From positions 124,001-188,000 of the forward strand of contig NZ_BMRT01000005.1 of assembly GCF_014648775.1 (NCBI RefSeq): 64,000 bases of DNA, given 5' to 3'. The position numbers and the translations under genes are program-made. The DNA is from Streptomyces abikoensis (GTDB lineage: Bacteria; Actinomycetota; Actinomycetes; Streptomycetales; Streptomycetaceae). This document shows, piece after piece, positions 48,658-56,757 of the stretch; positions within the stretch are counted from its first letter, which is position 1; every line of letters begins with the position of its first letter. The notes under the pieces are model-generated. The model ran no database searches. It saw nothing but the letters and a program-made list of their open reading frames with translations, and was not told the origin of the DNA.

Positions 48658-49368
48658 GTGATCCGTGTGGCGGTGGTGGACGACGAACAGCTCGTCCGGT
48701 CCGGGCTGCGCATGATCCTGGGCACGGCCCCGGACATCGAGGTGGTCGCGGACTGCGGTGGCGGCGAGGCCGTGGCCACCGTCGCCGCGCACGCCCCCGA
48801 CGTCGTGCTCCTCGACATCCGGATGCCGGACGTCGACGGCCTGACGGTGCTGCGCGCGCTGCGGGCCGCCCCCGACCCGCCGCGCGTCGCCATGCTCACC
48901 ACCTTCGACGCCGAGGAGTACCTCGCCGCCGCGCTGCGCGCGGGCGCGGCCGGCTTCCTGCTCAAGGACACCGACCCCGAGCAGCTGGTGCGGGCCGTGC
49001 GCACGCTCGCCGGCGGCGGCAGCGTCCTGGACCCGGGCGTGACCCACGCCGTCATCGGCGGCTATCTCGCCGCCGAAGCGGAGAGCACGGCCGCCGAGGC
49101 GGTGCGGGGGCTGACCCCGCGCGAGCTCGAGGTGCTGGGGCTGCTCGGCGCGGGGCTGGCCAATCCGCAGATCGCCGAGCGGATGGGGCTGGCGCCCAGC
49201 ACGGTCAAGGACCACGTGCGCGCGGTCCTCGGCAAGCTGGGCGGGATCAACCGCGTCCAGGCCGCGATCGTCGCCGACCGGGCGGGGCTGGTGACCACGG
49301 GCCCGGGCGCGCGCGGCGGGTTCCCGGGGGCCGGGGCGGGCGGGAGAACCGGGGACGGACGTCCGTGA
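48658..49368 (+). CDS. NarL/LuxR-type response regulator
   Basis: 236 residues. Receiver domain with Asp8-Asp9, phospho-acceptor Asp53 in LLDIRMPDVDG and the switch Lys in LLKDTDPEQL. LuxR helix-turn-helix at about 155-215 (LTPRELEVLGLLGAGLANPQIAERMG). Gly/Arg-rich tail. GTG start. It precedes its kinase with a GTGA overlap, so the pair is translationally coupled. Target unknown. Confidence 0.93.
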   Translation: MIRVAVVDDEQLVRSGLRMILGTAPDIEVVADCGGGEAVATVAAHAPDVVLLDIRMPDVDGLTVLRALRAAPDPPRVAMLTTFDAEEYLAAALRAGAAGFLLKDTDPEQLVRAVRTLAGGGSVLDPGVTHAVIGGYLAAEAESTAAEAVRGLTPRELEVLGLLGAGLANPQIAERMGLAPSTVKDHVRAVLGKLGGINRVQAAIVADRAGLVTTGPGARGGFPGAGAGGRTGDGRP

Positions 49369-50516
49369 CGACGCCGTGGCGCGCCGCCCTGCCGTCCCGT
49401 GTGCCCGACTGGGCGGCGGTGGCCGGGCCCGCGCTGTTCGCGGCCGGGGACGCGCTGCTGGTCAACGGCGTCACCCCGCGGTTCTCGCTGTGGGTGTCGC
49501 TGCTGGCGGCGGTGGCGCTGCTGTGGCGCCGCAGGTTCCCCGCCCCGGTCTTCCTGGCGACGCTGCCGGGGATGTACTACGCGTACATCTGGATCGCGCC
49601 CATGTTCGCGCTCTACACGCTGGCGGTGCGGCGCACGGCCAGGCCGCGCGCCGACAAGTGGCTGCTGGGCGGCGCCGGGCTGCTGATGGCCGCCGCGCAG
49701 TTCCTGCCGTACCCGGTGTCCGACCTGGCGCTGGGCGACCGCCGCGAGACGGGCGTCAATCTGCTCGACTCGATCGTGGTGGCCACCACCCCCATCGCCT
49801 TCGGCCTGCTCTCCCGGGCCCGCCGGGAGTCGGTCGCCCGGCTCGACGAGCTGACGCGCAGCCGCGCCCGGGAGGACCGGCTGCTGGCCGACCGGGTGCT
49901 GGCCACGGAACGCGCGCGGCTCGCGCGGGAGATGCACGACGTCGTCGCCCATCAGGTCAGCCTGATCAGCCTCCAGGCGGGGGCCGTGCAGATCAGCACG
50001 GCGGACGACGCGGCCCGCGAGGGCGCCCGGACGATCCGTGAGCTGTCGGTGCGGACCCTGGACGAACTGCGGCACATGGTGGGCATCCTGCGCGCCGCCG
50101 GGGCCGACACCGAGGAGCTCACACCGCAGCCCCGGCTGTCCGACCTGCCCCGGCTGATCGAGCTGAGCGCGCTCGACGTCGCCTTCGAGGACGGCTCCGA
50201 CCCCGGCGCCGAACGCCCGGAGGCCGTGGAGCGGGCGGCGTTCCGCACGGTCCAGGAGGCGCTGACCAATGTGCGCAAGCACGCGCCCGGGGCGAAGGTG
50301 CTGGTGCGGGTCGCGGAGGAGCGGGGGGAGCTGGTGGTCGAGGTGCGCAACGGCCCGGCGGACGCGGCGGTCCCGGCTCCGGAGCTGCCCGGCGGGGGCC
50401 ACGGGCTGGTGGGGTTGCGCGAGCGGGCGCAGAGCCTCGGCGGGACGCTGGAGGCGGGTGCGACGGACGAGGGCGGATTCGCCGTACGGGCCCGCTTCCC
50501 GGCGACGGAGCGCTGA
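49365..50516 (+). CDS. NarL-family sensor histidine kinase
   Basis: 383 residues. Four or five N-terminal membrane helices (about 15-150) without a large extracellular loop, an HisKA_3 helix with His191 in REMHDVVAHQVSLISLQAG, and a degenerate-length HATPase domain (QEALTNVRKHAPGA; HGLVGLRERAQSLGG). Membrane-embedded sensing of this type often detects lipids or cell-wall-active compounds, but the signal is unknown. GTG at 49365 overlaps the response-regulator stop. Confidence 0.93.
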   Translation: MTTPWRAALPSRVPDWAAVAGPALFAAGDALLVNGVTPRFSLWVSLLAAVALLWRRRFPAPVFLATLPGMYYAYIWIAPMFALYTLAVRRTARPRADKWLLGGAGLLMAAAQFLPYPVSDLALGDRRETGVNLLDSIVVATTPIAFGLLSRARRESVARLDELTRSRAREDRLLADRVLATERARLAREMHDVVAHQVSLISLQAGAVQISTADDAAREGARTIRELSVRTLDELRHMVGILRAAGADTEELTPQPRLSDLPRLIELSALDVAFEDGSDPGAERPEAVERAAFRTVQEALTNVRKHAPGAKVLVRVAEERGELVVEVRNGPADAAVPAPELPGGGHGLVGLRERAQSLGGTLEAGATDEGGFAVRARFPATER

Positions 50517-50619
50517 CGGACCACTGAATCACCCGGCTCGGTGCCACGGCCCGCCTGATTCGTTGACGGTTCGACGATTCACCCGTCCGAGGGGCGCCGG
50601 ACGCACCGATGACGACGGG

Positions 50620-50994
50620 TCAGGCGGACAGCGGGTCCGTGCTCTCCTCGGTCGCGCTGTCCAGGTCGGGGTAGACCTCGAAGAGCCTGCGCACCCCCAG
50701 CGCGGCGAGCACCCTGTTGACGTGCGAGCCGTCCACCGCGCCCTGGGCGGGCAGGATCAGCCGCAGCCGCCCCTGGCAGGAGCGCATCAGCCGGCGCGCG
50801 GCGATCAGCACGCCCACGCCGCTGGAGTCGCAGAACCGCACTTCCGCGAGGTCGAGCACCAGACTCCGCCGCCCGTCCGCGACGGCCTCGTGCACGTGCT
50901 GCCGCACCGACGGGGAGGTCACCAGATCCATCTCGCCGCAGACCCGGAGCACGGCCCACTCCCCCCGCTCGTGCTCCACCACCTTCAACGTCAC
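50620..50994 (-). CDS. STAS-domain anti-sigma factor antagonist
   Basis: 124 residues, a single STAS domain like SpoIIAA/BldG. The phosphorylatable serine is in FCDSSGVGVL, and LRVCGEMDLVTSP is the usual first strand and helix. Such proteins release sigma factors from anti-sigma kinases when unphosphorylated. GTG at 50994 has GAAGGGGC at about 9 nt; a GTG at 51012 is possible. Divergent from the sigma factor gene at 51392. No kinase or phosphatase of the partner-switching type is adjacent. Convergent with the kinase gene. Confidence 0.87.
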   Translation of the reverse strand: MTLKVVEHERGEWAVLRVCGEMDLVTSPSVRQHVHEAVADGRRSLVLDLAEVRFCDSSGVGVLIAARRLMRSCQGRLRLILPAQGAVDGSHVNRVLAALGVRRLFEVYPDLDSATEESTDPLSA

Positions 50995-51391
50995 GCGCTC
51001 GAGCCCCTTCACTCGGTTTGTCGTTCCTATGGAATGGACCCTTCCGCGGTATGGCTGCCTGGCGCTTCCCCCGTGCGGCGCCGAGTGAAACACCGCGGTC
51101 TCGTACGCGGTACAAGCCGACCACTGTTGAGCCTATGCCCAGCTCGAACCCTTCATCCCCATAGATCCGGTCACACCCGCATAACACATCGGCACATTCG
51201 TGCACGTACGATCGACCCCGATCGCCGACTGGGTGGAACATGCACGCATGGTGACCGATCCAATACCACACGCGACATGGATCAGGCGGCGTCTTTCCGG
51301 GATTCATCCCAACCGCTCGTGCGGTGTCGGACCCTCCCGTTACATTCGGCGTGAGGGCGTACAGCAGTGCGTACGTAAGGGGGCCGGGCCA
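50995..51391. other. Divergent intergenic region STAS / sigma factor
   Basis: About 400 bp. The right part contains TACATT (51341-51346), a possible -10 for the sigma gene giving a leader of about 40 nt. No -35 is obvious. No gene is supported; short open frames lack codon bias. Confidence 0.4.
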
Positions 51392-51958
51392 ATGACGAAC
51401 GACGCGCCACCGCGTTGGGACCGCAGGATGCAGCAGCGCCTCACGCACGGCGAGGCCGCGGCCCTCGGCGAGCTCTACGACCGTTTCGCCTCCCTCGTGC
51501 ACGGCCTCGCCCACCGCGTCCTGGGCGACGAGGCCGCGGCCGACCGCGTCACGCGCGAGGTCTTCGGTCATATCTGGGAGCACCCCGAGGAGTTCGACCC
51601 CCGGGAGGGCCCCCTGCGCTCCTGGATCGCCGGCCTGGCCCACCGGCACGCCGTCAGCACCCTGCGGCGCACCGAGGCCGACGAGGAGCGCCCGGCGGCC
51701 GAGATCGAGGAGAAGGTGCGCGCCGCGAGCGCCGCCGCCCGCGCGGACTACATCGTCACGTCCATGCCCGCGCCCCTGCGGGCCGCGCTGGATCTCGCCT
51801 ACTTCCGCCGCCTCGACTACCGCCAGACCGCCGTACGGCTCGGCGTCACCGAGGACGAGGCGCGGCGCAGACTCCGGCTGGGCTTACAGCTGCTGTCCAC
51901 GGCCCATGACGGCCCGCGCGCGGTCTCGCCGCCCGGCGGTGGGGCGGCGCTGCGATGA
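51392..51958 (+). CDS. Sigma-70-family (ECF-like) sigma factor with a TTA codon
   Basis: 188 residues. Region 2 at about 22-90 (LGELYDRFASLVHGLAHRVLGDEAAADRVTREVFGHIWEHP, then the WIAGLAHRHAVSTLRR core and -10 recognition helix) and region 4 at about 128-178 (LRAALDLAYFRRLDYRQTAVRLGVTEDEARRRLRLGL). Codon 165 is TTA (51884-51886), in the last helix, so synthesis should depend on bldA. AAGGGGG lies about 11 nt before the ATG. Its stop overlaps the start of the zinc-finger/DinB protein (ATGA), its probable anti-sigma factor. Confidence 0.9.
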   Translation: MTNDAPPRWDRRMQQRLTHGEAAALGELYDRFASLVHGLAHRVLGDEAAADRVTREVFGHIWEHPEEFDPREGPLRSWIAGLAHRHAVSTLRRTEADEERPAAEIEEKVRAASAAARADYIVTSMPAPLRAALDLAYFRRLDYRQTAVRLGVTEDEARRRLRLGLQLLSTAHDGPRAVSPPGGGAALR

Positions 51959-53205
51959 GCACCGCACCCCGACCGGGCGAGGAGGGCGGGCACGGCGTGC
52001 GCGGACCGCACGTGCCCGGCTCGCGCGTATCCGAGTCGCACGTACCCGAGTCGCGCGTCCCCGCGCAGCGCGCCGCCGTGGAGGGCGGCGCGGGCCGGTC
52101 CGCGACCCCGCTCGTCCGCTCCCACCCGCTGCTCAAGTCACTGCTCGGCGCCTGGGCGCTGGCCGCCTGCTCGCCCGAGGAGACCGCCGCCGTCGAGGCC
52201 CATCTGACCGACTGCGCGCCCTGCGCCGACGAGGCCGTCCGGCTGCGCGACGCCGTCGCGCTGCTCCACCCCGAGGACAGCCTCGACCTCGACCCGGGGC
52301 TGCGCGCCCGGGTGCTGACCGCGGCGCTCAACCGCAGGCCCGCGCGGATCCCGGTCCCCGAGTGGGCCGCTCCCTACGAGGCGGAGGCATCCCGGCTCGA
52401 CGCGCTGCTGCGTGACATCGGCGAGACCGAATGGCGGGCCCCGGTACGGCTCGGGTGGTTCGACGGGCGCTCCCCGGTCACGCGCGAGGTGACGGTGGCG
52501 GACGTCATCGGCCATCTCACCGCGGTGGACACGATCGTGGCGGGCGCGCTCGGCATGGCGGACCCGCTGCGCGGGGCGTCCCCCGAGGAGCGAACGGAAG
52601 CCCTGTGGGCGGCGGAGCAGGGCGACCGGACGCCCGCCTCCGTCCGGGCAGCGTGGCGTGACCAGGAGCAGACGCTGATACGGACGGTCTCCTTCGCGGG
52701 CGAAGCCGCCGCGGAGCTCCCCGTGGACTACGGGCCGTTCGCGCTGCCCCTGCGCGACGCCTTCCTGGACCGGGCCTTCGAGTGCTGGACACACGCCGGG
52801 GACATCGCGGAGGCCGTCGACTACCCCTACGCGCCACCGTCGCCGGCCCACCTCAACGGCATGATCGACCTGGCGGCCCGGATGCTGCCCGGCGCGATAG
52901 CCGCCCGGCGCCGCGCCGGCCTCGCACCGCCGGCGCGCGGCCTGGTGGTGGCGGGCGCACCGGGGCGCGCGCTCCATCTGGAGATCGAGGGGCGGGGTGG
53001 CGGACACTGGTACATCGCCCTGGACTCCCCCGGGGCGACCGGGACCCCCGAGGGGGAGGTGGCACATGTGGCGCTGGACGGGGTCGAGTTCTGCCGGCTG
53101 GCCGCGGGCCATGTCCCGCCGGAGGAAGCGGCGGCGGGTTCGCTCGGTGACGAGGAAGCCGTGCGCGACGTCCTGTACGCGACGGCATCACTGTCACGGC
53201 TGTGA
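51955..53205 (+). CDS. Anti-sigma-type zinc finger fused to a mycothiol-dependent DinB-like domain
   Basis: 416 residues. After a low-complexity tail with four five-residue repeats (SRVPE/SHVPE; from a 15-bp DNA repeat at 52006-52065) comes a zinc-binding anti-sigma segment LLGAWALAACSPEETAAVEAHLTDCAPC with His83-x3-Cys87-x2-Cys90. From about 125 to the end is a maleylpyruvate-isomerase/DinB-type four-helix domain with metal-ligand His in VIGHLTAVDT and ECWTHAGDIAEAV. No membrane helix, so it is a soluble regulator. Translationally coupled to the sigma factor. I infer a redox- or mycothiol-responsive anti-sigma factor. Confidence 0.85.
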   Translation: MSTAPRPGEEGGHGVRGPHVPGSRVSESHVPESRVPAQRAAVEGGAGRSATPLVRSHPLLKSLLGAWALAACSPEETAAVEAHLTDCAPCADEAVRLRDAVALLHPEDSLDLDPGLRARVLTAALNRRPARIPVPEWAAPYEAEASRLDALLRDIGETEWRAPVRLGWFDGRSPVTREVTVADVIGHLTAVDTIVAGALGMADPLRGASPEERTEALWAAEQGDRTPASVRAAWRDQEQTLIRTVSFAGEAAAELPVDYGPFALPLRDAFLDRAFECWTHAGDIAEAVDYPYAPPSPAHLNGMIDLAARMLPGAIAARRRAGLAPPARGLVVAGAPGRALHLEIEGRGGGHWYIALDSPGATGTPEGEVAHVALDGVEFCRLAAGHVPPEEAAAGSLGDEEAVRDVLYATASLSRL

Positions 53206-53212
53206 CACGCCG

Positions 53213-53268
53213 CTGACCCGCTCCTGACTCGCCCCTGACTCGCCCCTGACTCGCCCCTGAACCCGCTC
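53213..53268. repeat. Tandem 11-bp repeats after the anti-sigma gene
   Basis: CTGACTCGCCC-type units at 53213, 53224, 53235 and 53246 (the last three identical), followed by a degenerate copy. They begin 7 bp after the stop codon and precede the terminator. Confidence 0.75.
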
Positions 53269-53272
53269 CTGT

Positions 53273-53306
53273 TCCCTCCCCCGGCCCGCCCGGGCCGGGG
53301 GAGGGA
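53273..53306. terminator. Bidirectional hairpin between the anti-sigma gene and purU
   Basis: A perfect 15-bp stem (53273-53287 with 53292-53306) with a 4-nt loop, located between the converging genes. Confidence 0.8.
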
Positions 53307-53312
53307 GCGGAA

Positions 53313-54176
53313 TCACGCGAAGACGACCGTGCGGGTGCCGTTCAGCAGGACGCGGTGCTCGCTGTGCCACTTCACGGCACGGGCCAGCGCCTGGCACTCG
53401 ACGTCGCGGCCGACGGCGACGAGCTGCTCCGGGGTGACCTCGTGGCCCACCCGCTCGACCTCCTGCTCGATGATCGGGCCCTCGTCGAGGTCGGCCGTCA
53501 CATAGTGCGCGGTGGCACCGATCAGCTTCACACCGCGCGCGTGCGCCTGGTGGTACGGCTTCGCGCCCTTGAAGCTCGGCAGGAAGGAGTGGTGGATGTT
53601 GATGATCCGGCCGGACAGCGCCTTGCAGAGGTCGTCGGAGAGCACCTGCATATAGCGGGCGAGGACGACCAGCTCGACGTTCTCCGCCTGCACGAGCTCC
53701 AGCAGCCGCGCCTCGGCCTCCGGCTTGTTCTCCCTCGTCACCGGAATGTGATGGAAGGGGACGCCGTAGGAGCCGACGAGCTCGGCGAAGTCGGTGTGGT
53801 TGGAGACCACCGCGGCGATCTCCACCGGGAGGGCGCCGATCCGGGAGCGGAAGAGCAGGTCGTTGAGGCAGTGCCCGAACTTGGACACCATCAGGACGAT
53901 GCGCATCTTCTCGTCGGCCCGGTGGATCTGCCAGTCCATCTGGAAGGAGTCCCCGACCGCCGCGAAGCTGGCCCGCAGCTTCTCCAGCGTGACGGGCGCC
54001 TCGGCGCCGAAGTGGACGCGCATGAAGAACAGGCCCGTGTCGCGGTCACCGAACTGCTGGCTGTCCTCGATGTTGCAGCCGGTCATGAAGAGATAGCTGG
54101 ACACCGCGTGGACGATGCCCTGCTTGTCCGGGCAGGAGAGGGTGAGGACGTACTGCTGGGGCTGTTCGGTGGTCAT
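53313..54176 (-). CDS. purU: Formyltetrahydrofolate deformylase
   Basis: 287 residues. An N-terminal ACT domain (about 8-85, LTLSCPDKQGIVHAVSSYL) and a formyltransferase-fold catalytic domain with NIHHSFLPSF and the catalytic Asp in TADLDEGPIIEQ. It hydrolyses 10-formyl-THF to formate and THF, feeding formate and balancing one-carbon pools. Start at the ATG 54176; no Shine-Dalgarno sequence, so the message may be leaderless. Monocistronic or co-transcribed with the SCO4402-family gene upstream. Confidence 0.95.
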   Translation of the reverse strand: MTTEQPQQYVLTLSCPDKQGIVHAVSSYLFMTGCNIEDSQQFGDRDTGLFFMRVHFGAEAPVTLEKLRASFAAVGDSFQMDWQIHRADEKMRIVLMVSKFGHCLNDLLFRSRIGALPVEIAAVVSNHTDFAELVGSYGVPFHHIPVTRENKPEAEARLLELVQAENVELVVLARYMQVLSDDLCKALSGRIINIHHSFLPSFKGAKPYHQAHARGVKLIGATAHYVTADLDEGPIIEQEVERVGHEVTPEQLVAVGRDVECQALARAVKWHSEHRVLLNGTRTVVFA

Positions 54177-54258
54177 AGCCCAATAGCGTCGCACACCCGG
54201 GACCCTGCCGGAGCCCGATGCCCGTCGGCGCCCGTCCAGTACCGCGTCGCGAGCTCTG

Positions 54259-54750
54259 TCAGTACCTCGTCGCGAGCTCCAGCACCGCCAGCGGGGGCGG
54301 CGGCGCGTCCGGGTCGTGGCCGTCGCCCAGGGCCATCCGCACATGGGCCTCCCGGGCGGCCCGGACGGCCTCCGGCCAGCCGTGGTGCCCCAGGTACGCG
54401 GACGCCGGCGCGTCCGCCCCGACCTGGTGCATGATCCGCAGTACACGCAGCACGGCGACGTCGACGAGCGCGGCCTCTCCCGAGTCCCGGAAGACCGTGC
54501 CGACGTATTTCTCGGCCGACCAGTTGTCCAGCCAGGTGTCCTCGACCAGGCGGTAGACGGCGTCGGTCACGTCCCCGTACCCCTCCCGGCCCGCCACCCA
54601 GCACTCCTGCTGGAAGACCGGGTCCGAGAGCATGTGCAGCGCCGAGCGCACGTTCGCACGCCAGCGCCACCACGGCATGTCATTGAGCGGCATACCGCCC
54701 ATGGTGGTCGAGCGGCGGCCGCGACGGGAAGACTTCTCTGAACCCTGCAC
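54259..54750 (-). CDS. SCO4402 family protein
   Basis: 163 residues, helical, with the family core GGMPLNDMPWWRWRANVRSALHMLSDPVFQQECW at about 18-50. The family is conserved in Streptomyces and has no known function. Start: a GTG at 54750 with TACGAT 8 nt upstream indicates a leaderless transcript; ATGs at 54702 and 54693 would shorten the protein to the core. It precedes purU by 82 bp on the same strand. Confidence 0.8.
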   Translation of the reverse strand: MQGSEKSSRRGRRSTTMGGMPLNDMPWWRWRANVRSALHMLSDPVFQQECWVAGREGYGDVTDAVYRLVEDTWLDNWSAEKYVGTVFRDSGEAALVDVAVLRVLRIMHQVGADAPASAYLGHHGWPEAVRAAREAHVRMALGDGHDPDAPPPPLAVLELATRY

Positions 54751-54807
54751 AACAATCGATCGTACGTTCCCGTGCGCCGTGCCGGAGCCCGGCCCCGGCG
54801 TTCAGGC

Positions 54808-56589
54808 TCACAGCTGGGTCCAGTCGTGGGGCGTCAGGCCGTACTGCCGCGCGATCGGGTTCCACAGGTCGGCCGCCTTCTTCTTGGCGGCCGTCGCGTC
54901 GGCGCTGGCACGGTCGCCGTCCGCGCTGTCACGCGTCGGCAGGGCGTGGTCCTTCACACAGCCCTTCTTGCCCTTGGCCTGGCGGGCCCAGGCCGCGTAG
55001 TGGCTGTCCGCCGAGGCGGACGACTGCCACGCCTTCGTCAGCTGGGCGGTGAGGGCGGCGCTGTTGGACAGCTTGTCCGTGGGCGTCTGCCCGAGCCGGG
55101 TGACCAGGGCGTTGCGCTCGCCCGCGGCGGCGGTGAGATCGGCGGCGGACTTGTCGAGGTCCTTGCAGTTCCGGGTGGCGTCCACGGACCTGATGACCGC
55201 GTCCCGGCTGTTGTTGCTGTCCTTCAGCAGCGCGTCCAGCGCCTTGGCCTGCGCCGCCGCCGGGTCGTCGGTCTTGGCCGACGGCGAGGGCGTGGCGCTG
55301 GGGGTGTCCGCGGGCTTGGGCGACGCGGCGGCGGAGGGGGCGGTCGTCGCCGGGGTCGCGGCGGCGGCGTTCTGCTTGTCGCCGCCGTTGTCGTCCCCGC
55401 CGCTGAGCAGCGCGCCCGCGCCGAGCCCGGCGACGGCGCAGCCCGCGACGACGGCCGCGATCACCACGGCCGGGGACTTCTTGCGGCCCGCCGGACGCGG
55501 CCCGCCGTGGCCGCCGCCCGGCACCACCGGGGCGCCGGGCGCGCCCGGCATTCCCGGCATGCCGGGGCCGCCCCGGTGACCCTGCGCACCCGGGGCGCCC
55601 GGGAAGCCGGTGGGGTTCGGGAAGCCCGCGGAGTTCTGGGCGCCCGGGGCGCTCGGGGGGTAGCCGTACGAACCGCCCGCGCCGTGGGACGCCTGCGGCT
55701 GCCCGGGGAAGGACGCGGGCACGGACCCGCCCGGCGGTACGGGCGGCAGTTGCTGCGTGGGCGTCGCGGAGCGGAACAGCGTGTCGAACTCGGCGGGCGG
55801 CGGCCGCTCCCCGGGCCGGGCCATCACCGAGAAGGGCGTGGCGGGCGTGGGCGTGGAGGTGGTGGGCGCGGCGGGCGGCGGGACGGCGGCGGAGCCGGAG
55901 CCCGTGGCCGACGAGGGCGCGGCTCCGGGCGCGGCCGGCGCTCCCGGCGCGGCTGCCGGAGCGGACCCCGGCCCGGCCGGGGGCACGGGCGGCATGAGGG
56001 TCGTCGCCGCCTCGGCGCTCGCCGTGTGCGCGGGGGACGGCTCGTCGCGCTCGTTGACGACGGGCGGGAGGTACTGCGTCGCGGCGGCGGAGTCCGCGCC
56101 GGGGGCGGACGGTACGGGCGGCAGGTACTGGGTGGCCGCTTCGGCGGCCATGGCGCCCGTGGGGCCACCGTTGCCCGTGACGGGCGGGAGGTACTGGGTG
56201 GCGGCGTCGGCACCGGCCCCGGCCCCGGTCATGGGCGGCAGGAAGGCCGTGGCCTCCGCGTCCCCATAAGAGGCATGGCCACCGACGGCCGGCGGGTTGC
56301 CCGGGTGCGAGGGCAGCAACTGCGTGGCCTCGGCAGCGGATTCGGGCCCGGAGTGTCCAGGACCCGCGCCGGGTATACCGGATATCTCCGGCTCCTCACG
56401 TATCTCGCGTATCCCGTGGATCTCCGGTATCGCGGGCGCGCCGGCCCCGCCGCCCCGCGGCGGGTTCTCCGGCGGGAGAGGGGCGCCGGCCGTGGGCCAG
56501 GGCGTGCCCCAATCGGGGGCAGGCCGAACTGGCGGCGCGGGCGGGGCCGCAGGGCGCTGCGGCTCGTTTCCCTGTCCGCTCTGCGTCAC
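54808..56589 (-). CDS. Pro-rich single-pass membrane protein with TQYLPP repeats
   Basis: 593 residues, no recognised domain. The cytoplasmic N-terminal part (about 1-370) is Pro/Ala/Gly-rich and repeats the motif AATQYLPPV (three full copies) and variants TAFLPP, TQLLP, TTLMPP and TQQLPP. One membrane helix (about 377-398) is followed by an Ala/Thr/Pro spacer and an extracytoplasmic helical domain (about 440-593). Threonines before hydrophobic-Pro-Pro are plausible kinase targets or FHA ligands. GTG start with GAGGAG 5-10 nt upstream. Monocistronic. Confidence 0.8.
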   Translation of the reverse strand: MTQSGQGNEPQRPAAPPAPPVRPAPDWGTPWPTAGAPLPPENPPRGGGAGAPAIPEIHGIREIREEPEISGIPGAGPGHSGPESAAEATQLLPSHPGNPPAVGGHASYGDAEATAFLPPMTGAGAGADAATQYLPPVTGNGGPTGAMAAEAATQYLPPVPSAPGADSAAATQYLPPVVNERDEPSPAHTASAEAATTLMPPVPPAGPGSAPAAAPGAPAAPGAAPSSATGSGSAAVPPPAAPTTSTPTPATPFSVMARPGERPPPAEFDTLFRSATPTQQLPPVPPGGSVPASFPGQPQASHGAGGSYGYPPSAPGAQNSAGFPNPTGFPGAPGAQGHRGGPGMPGMPGAPGAPVVPGGGHGGPRPAGRKKSPAVVIAAVVAGCAVAGLGAGALLSGGDDNGGDKQNAAAATPATTAPSAAASPKPADTPSATPSPSAKTDDPAAAQAKALDALLKDSNNSRDAVIRSVDATRNCKDLDKSAADLTAAAGERNALVTRLGQTPTDKLSNSAALTAQLTKAWQSSASADSHYAAWARQAKGKKGCVKDHALPTRDSADGDRASADATAAKKKAADLWNPIARQYGLTPHDWTQL

Positions 56590-56757
56590 CGGGACTCCTC
56601 AGGCTGTAACGGGACTTACGGGACCGGCGGCTCACGCTACCGGGTCCTGCGGGCGGTCGGCCATGCGCCGCCCGTTCGCCCCGAAACGCCCCGCTGTGCG
56701 GGCCGTCCTCAAACGCCGGACGGGCTGCCCAAGGTCTTCAACCCGCCCGGCATCCGA

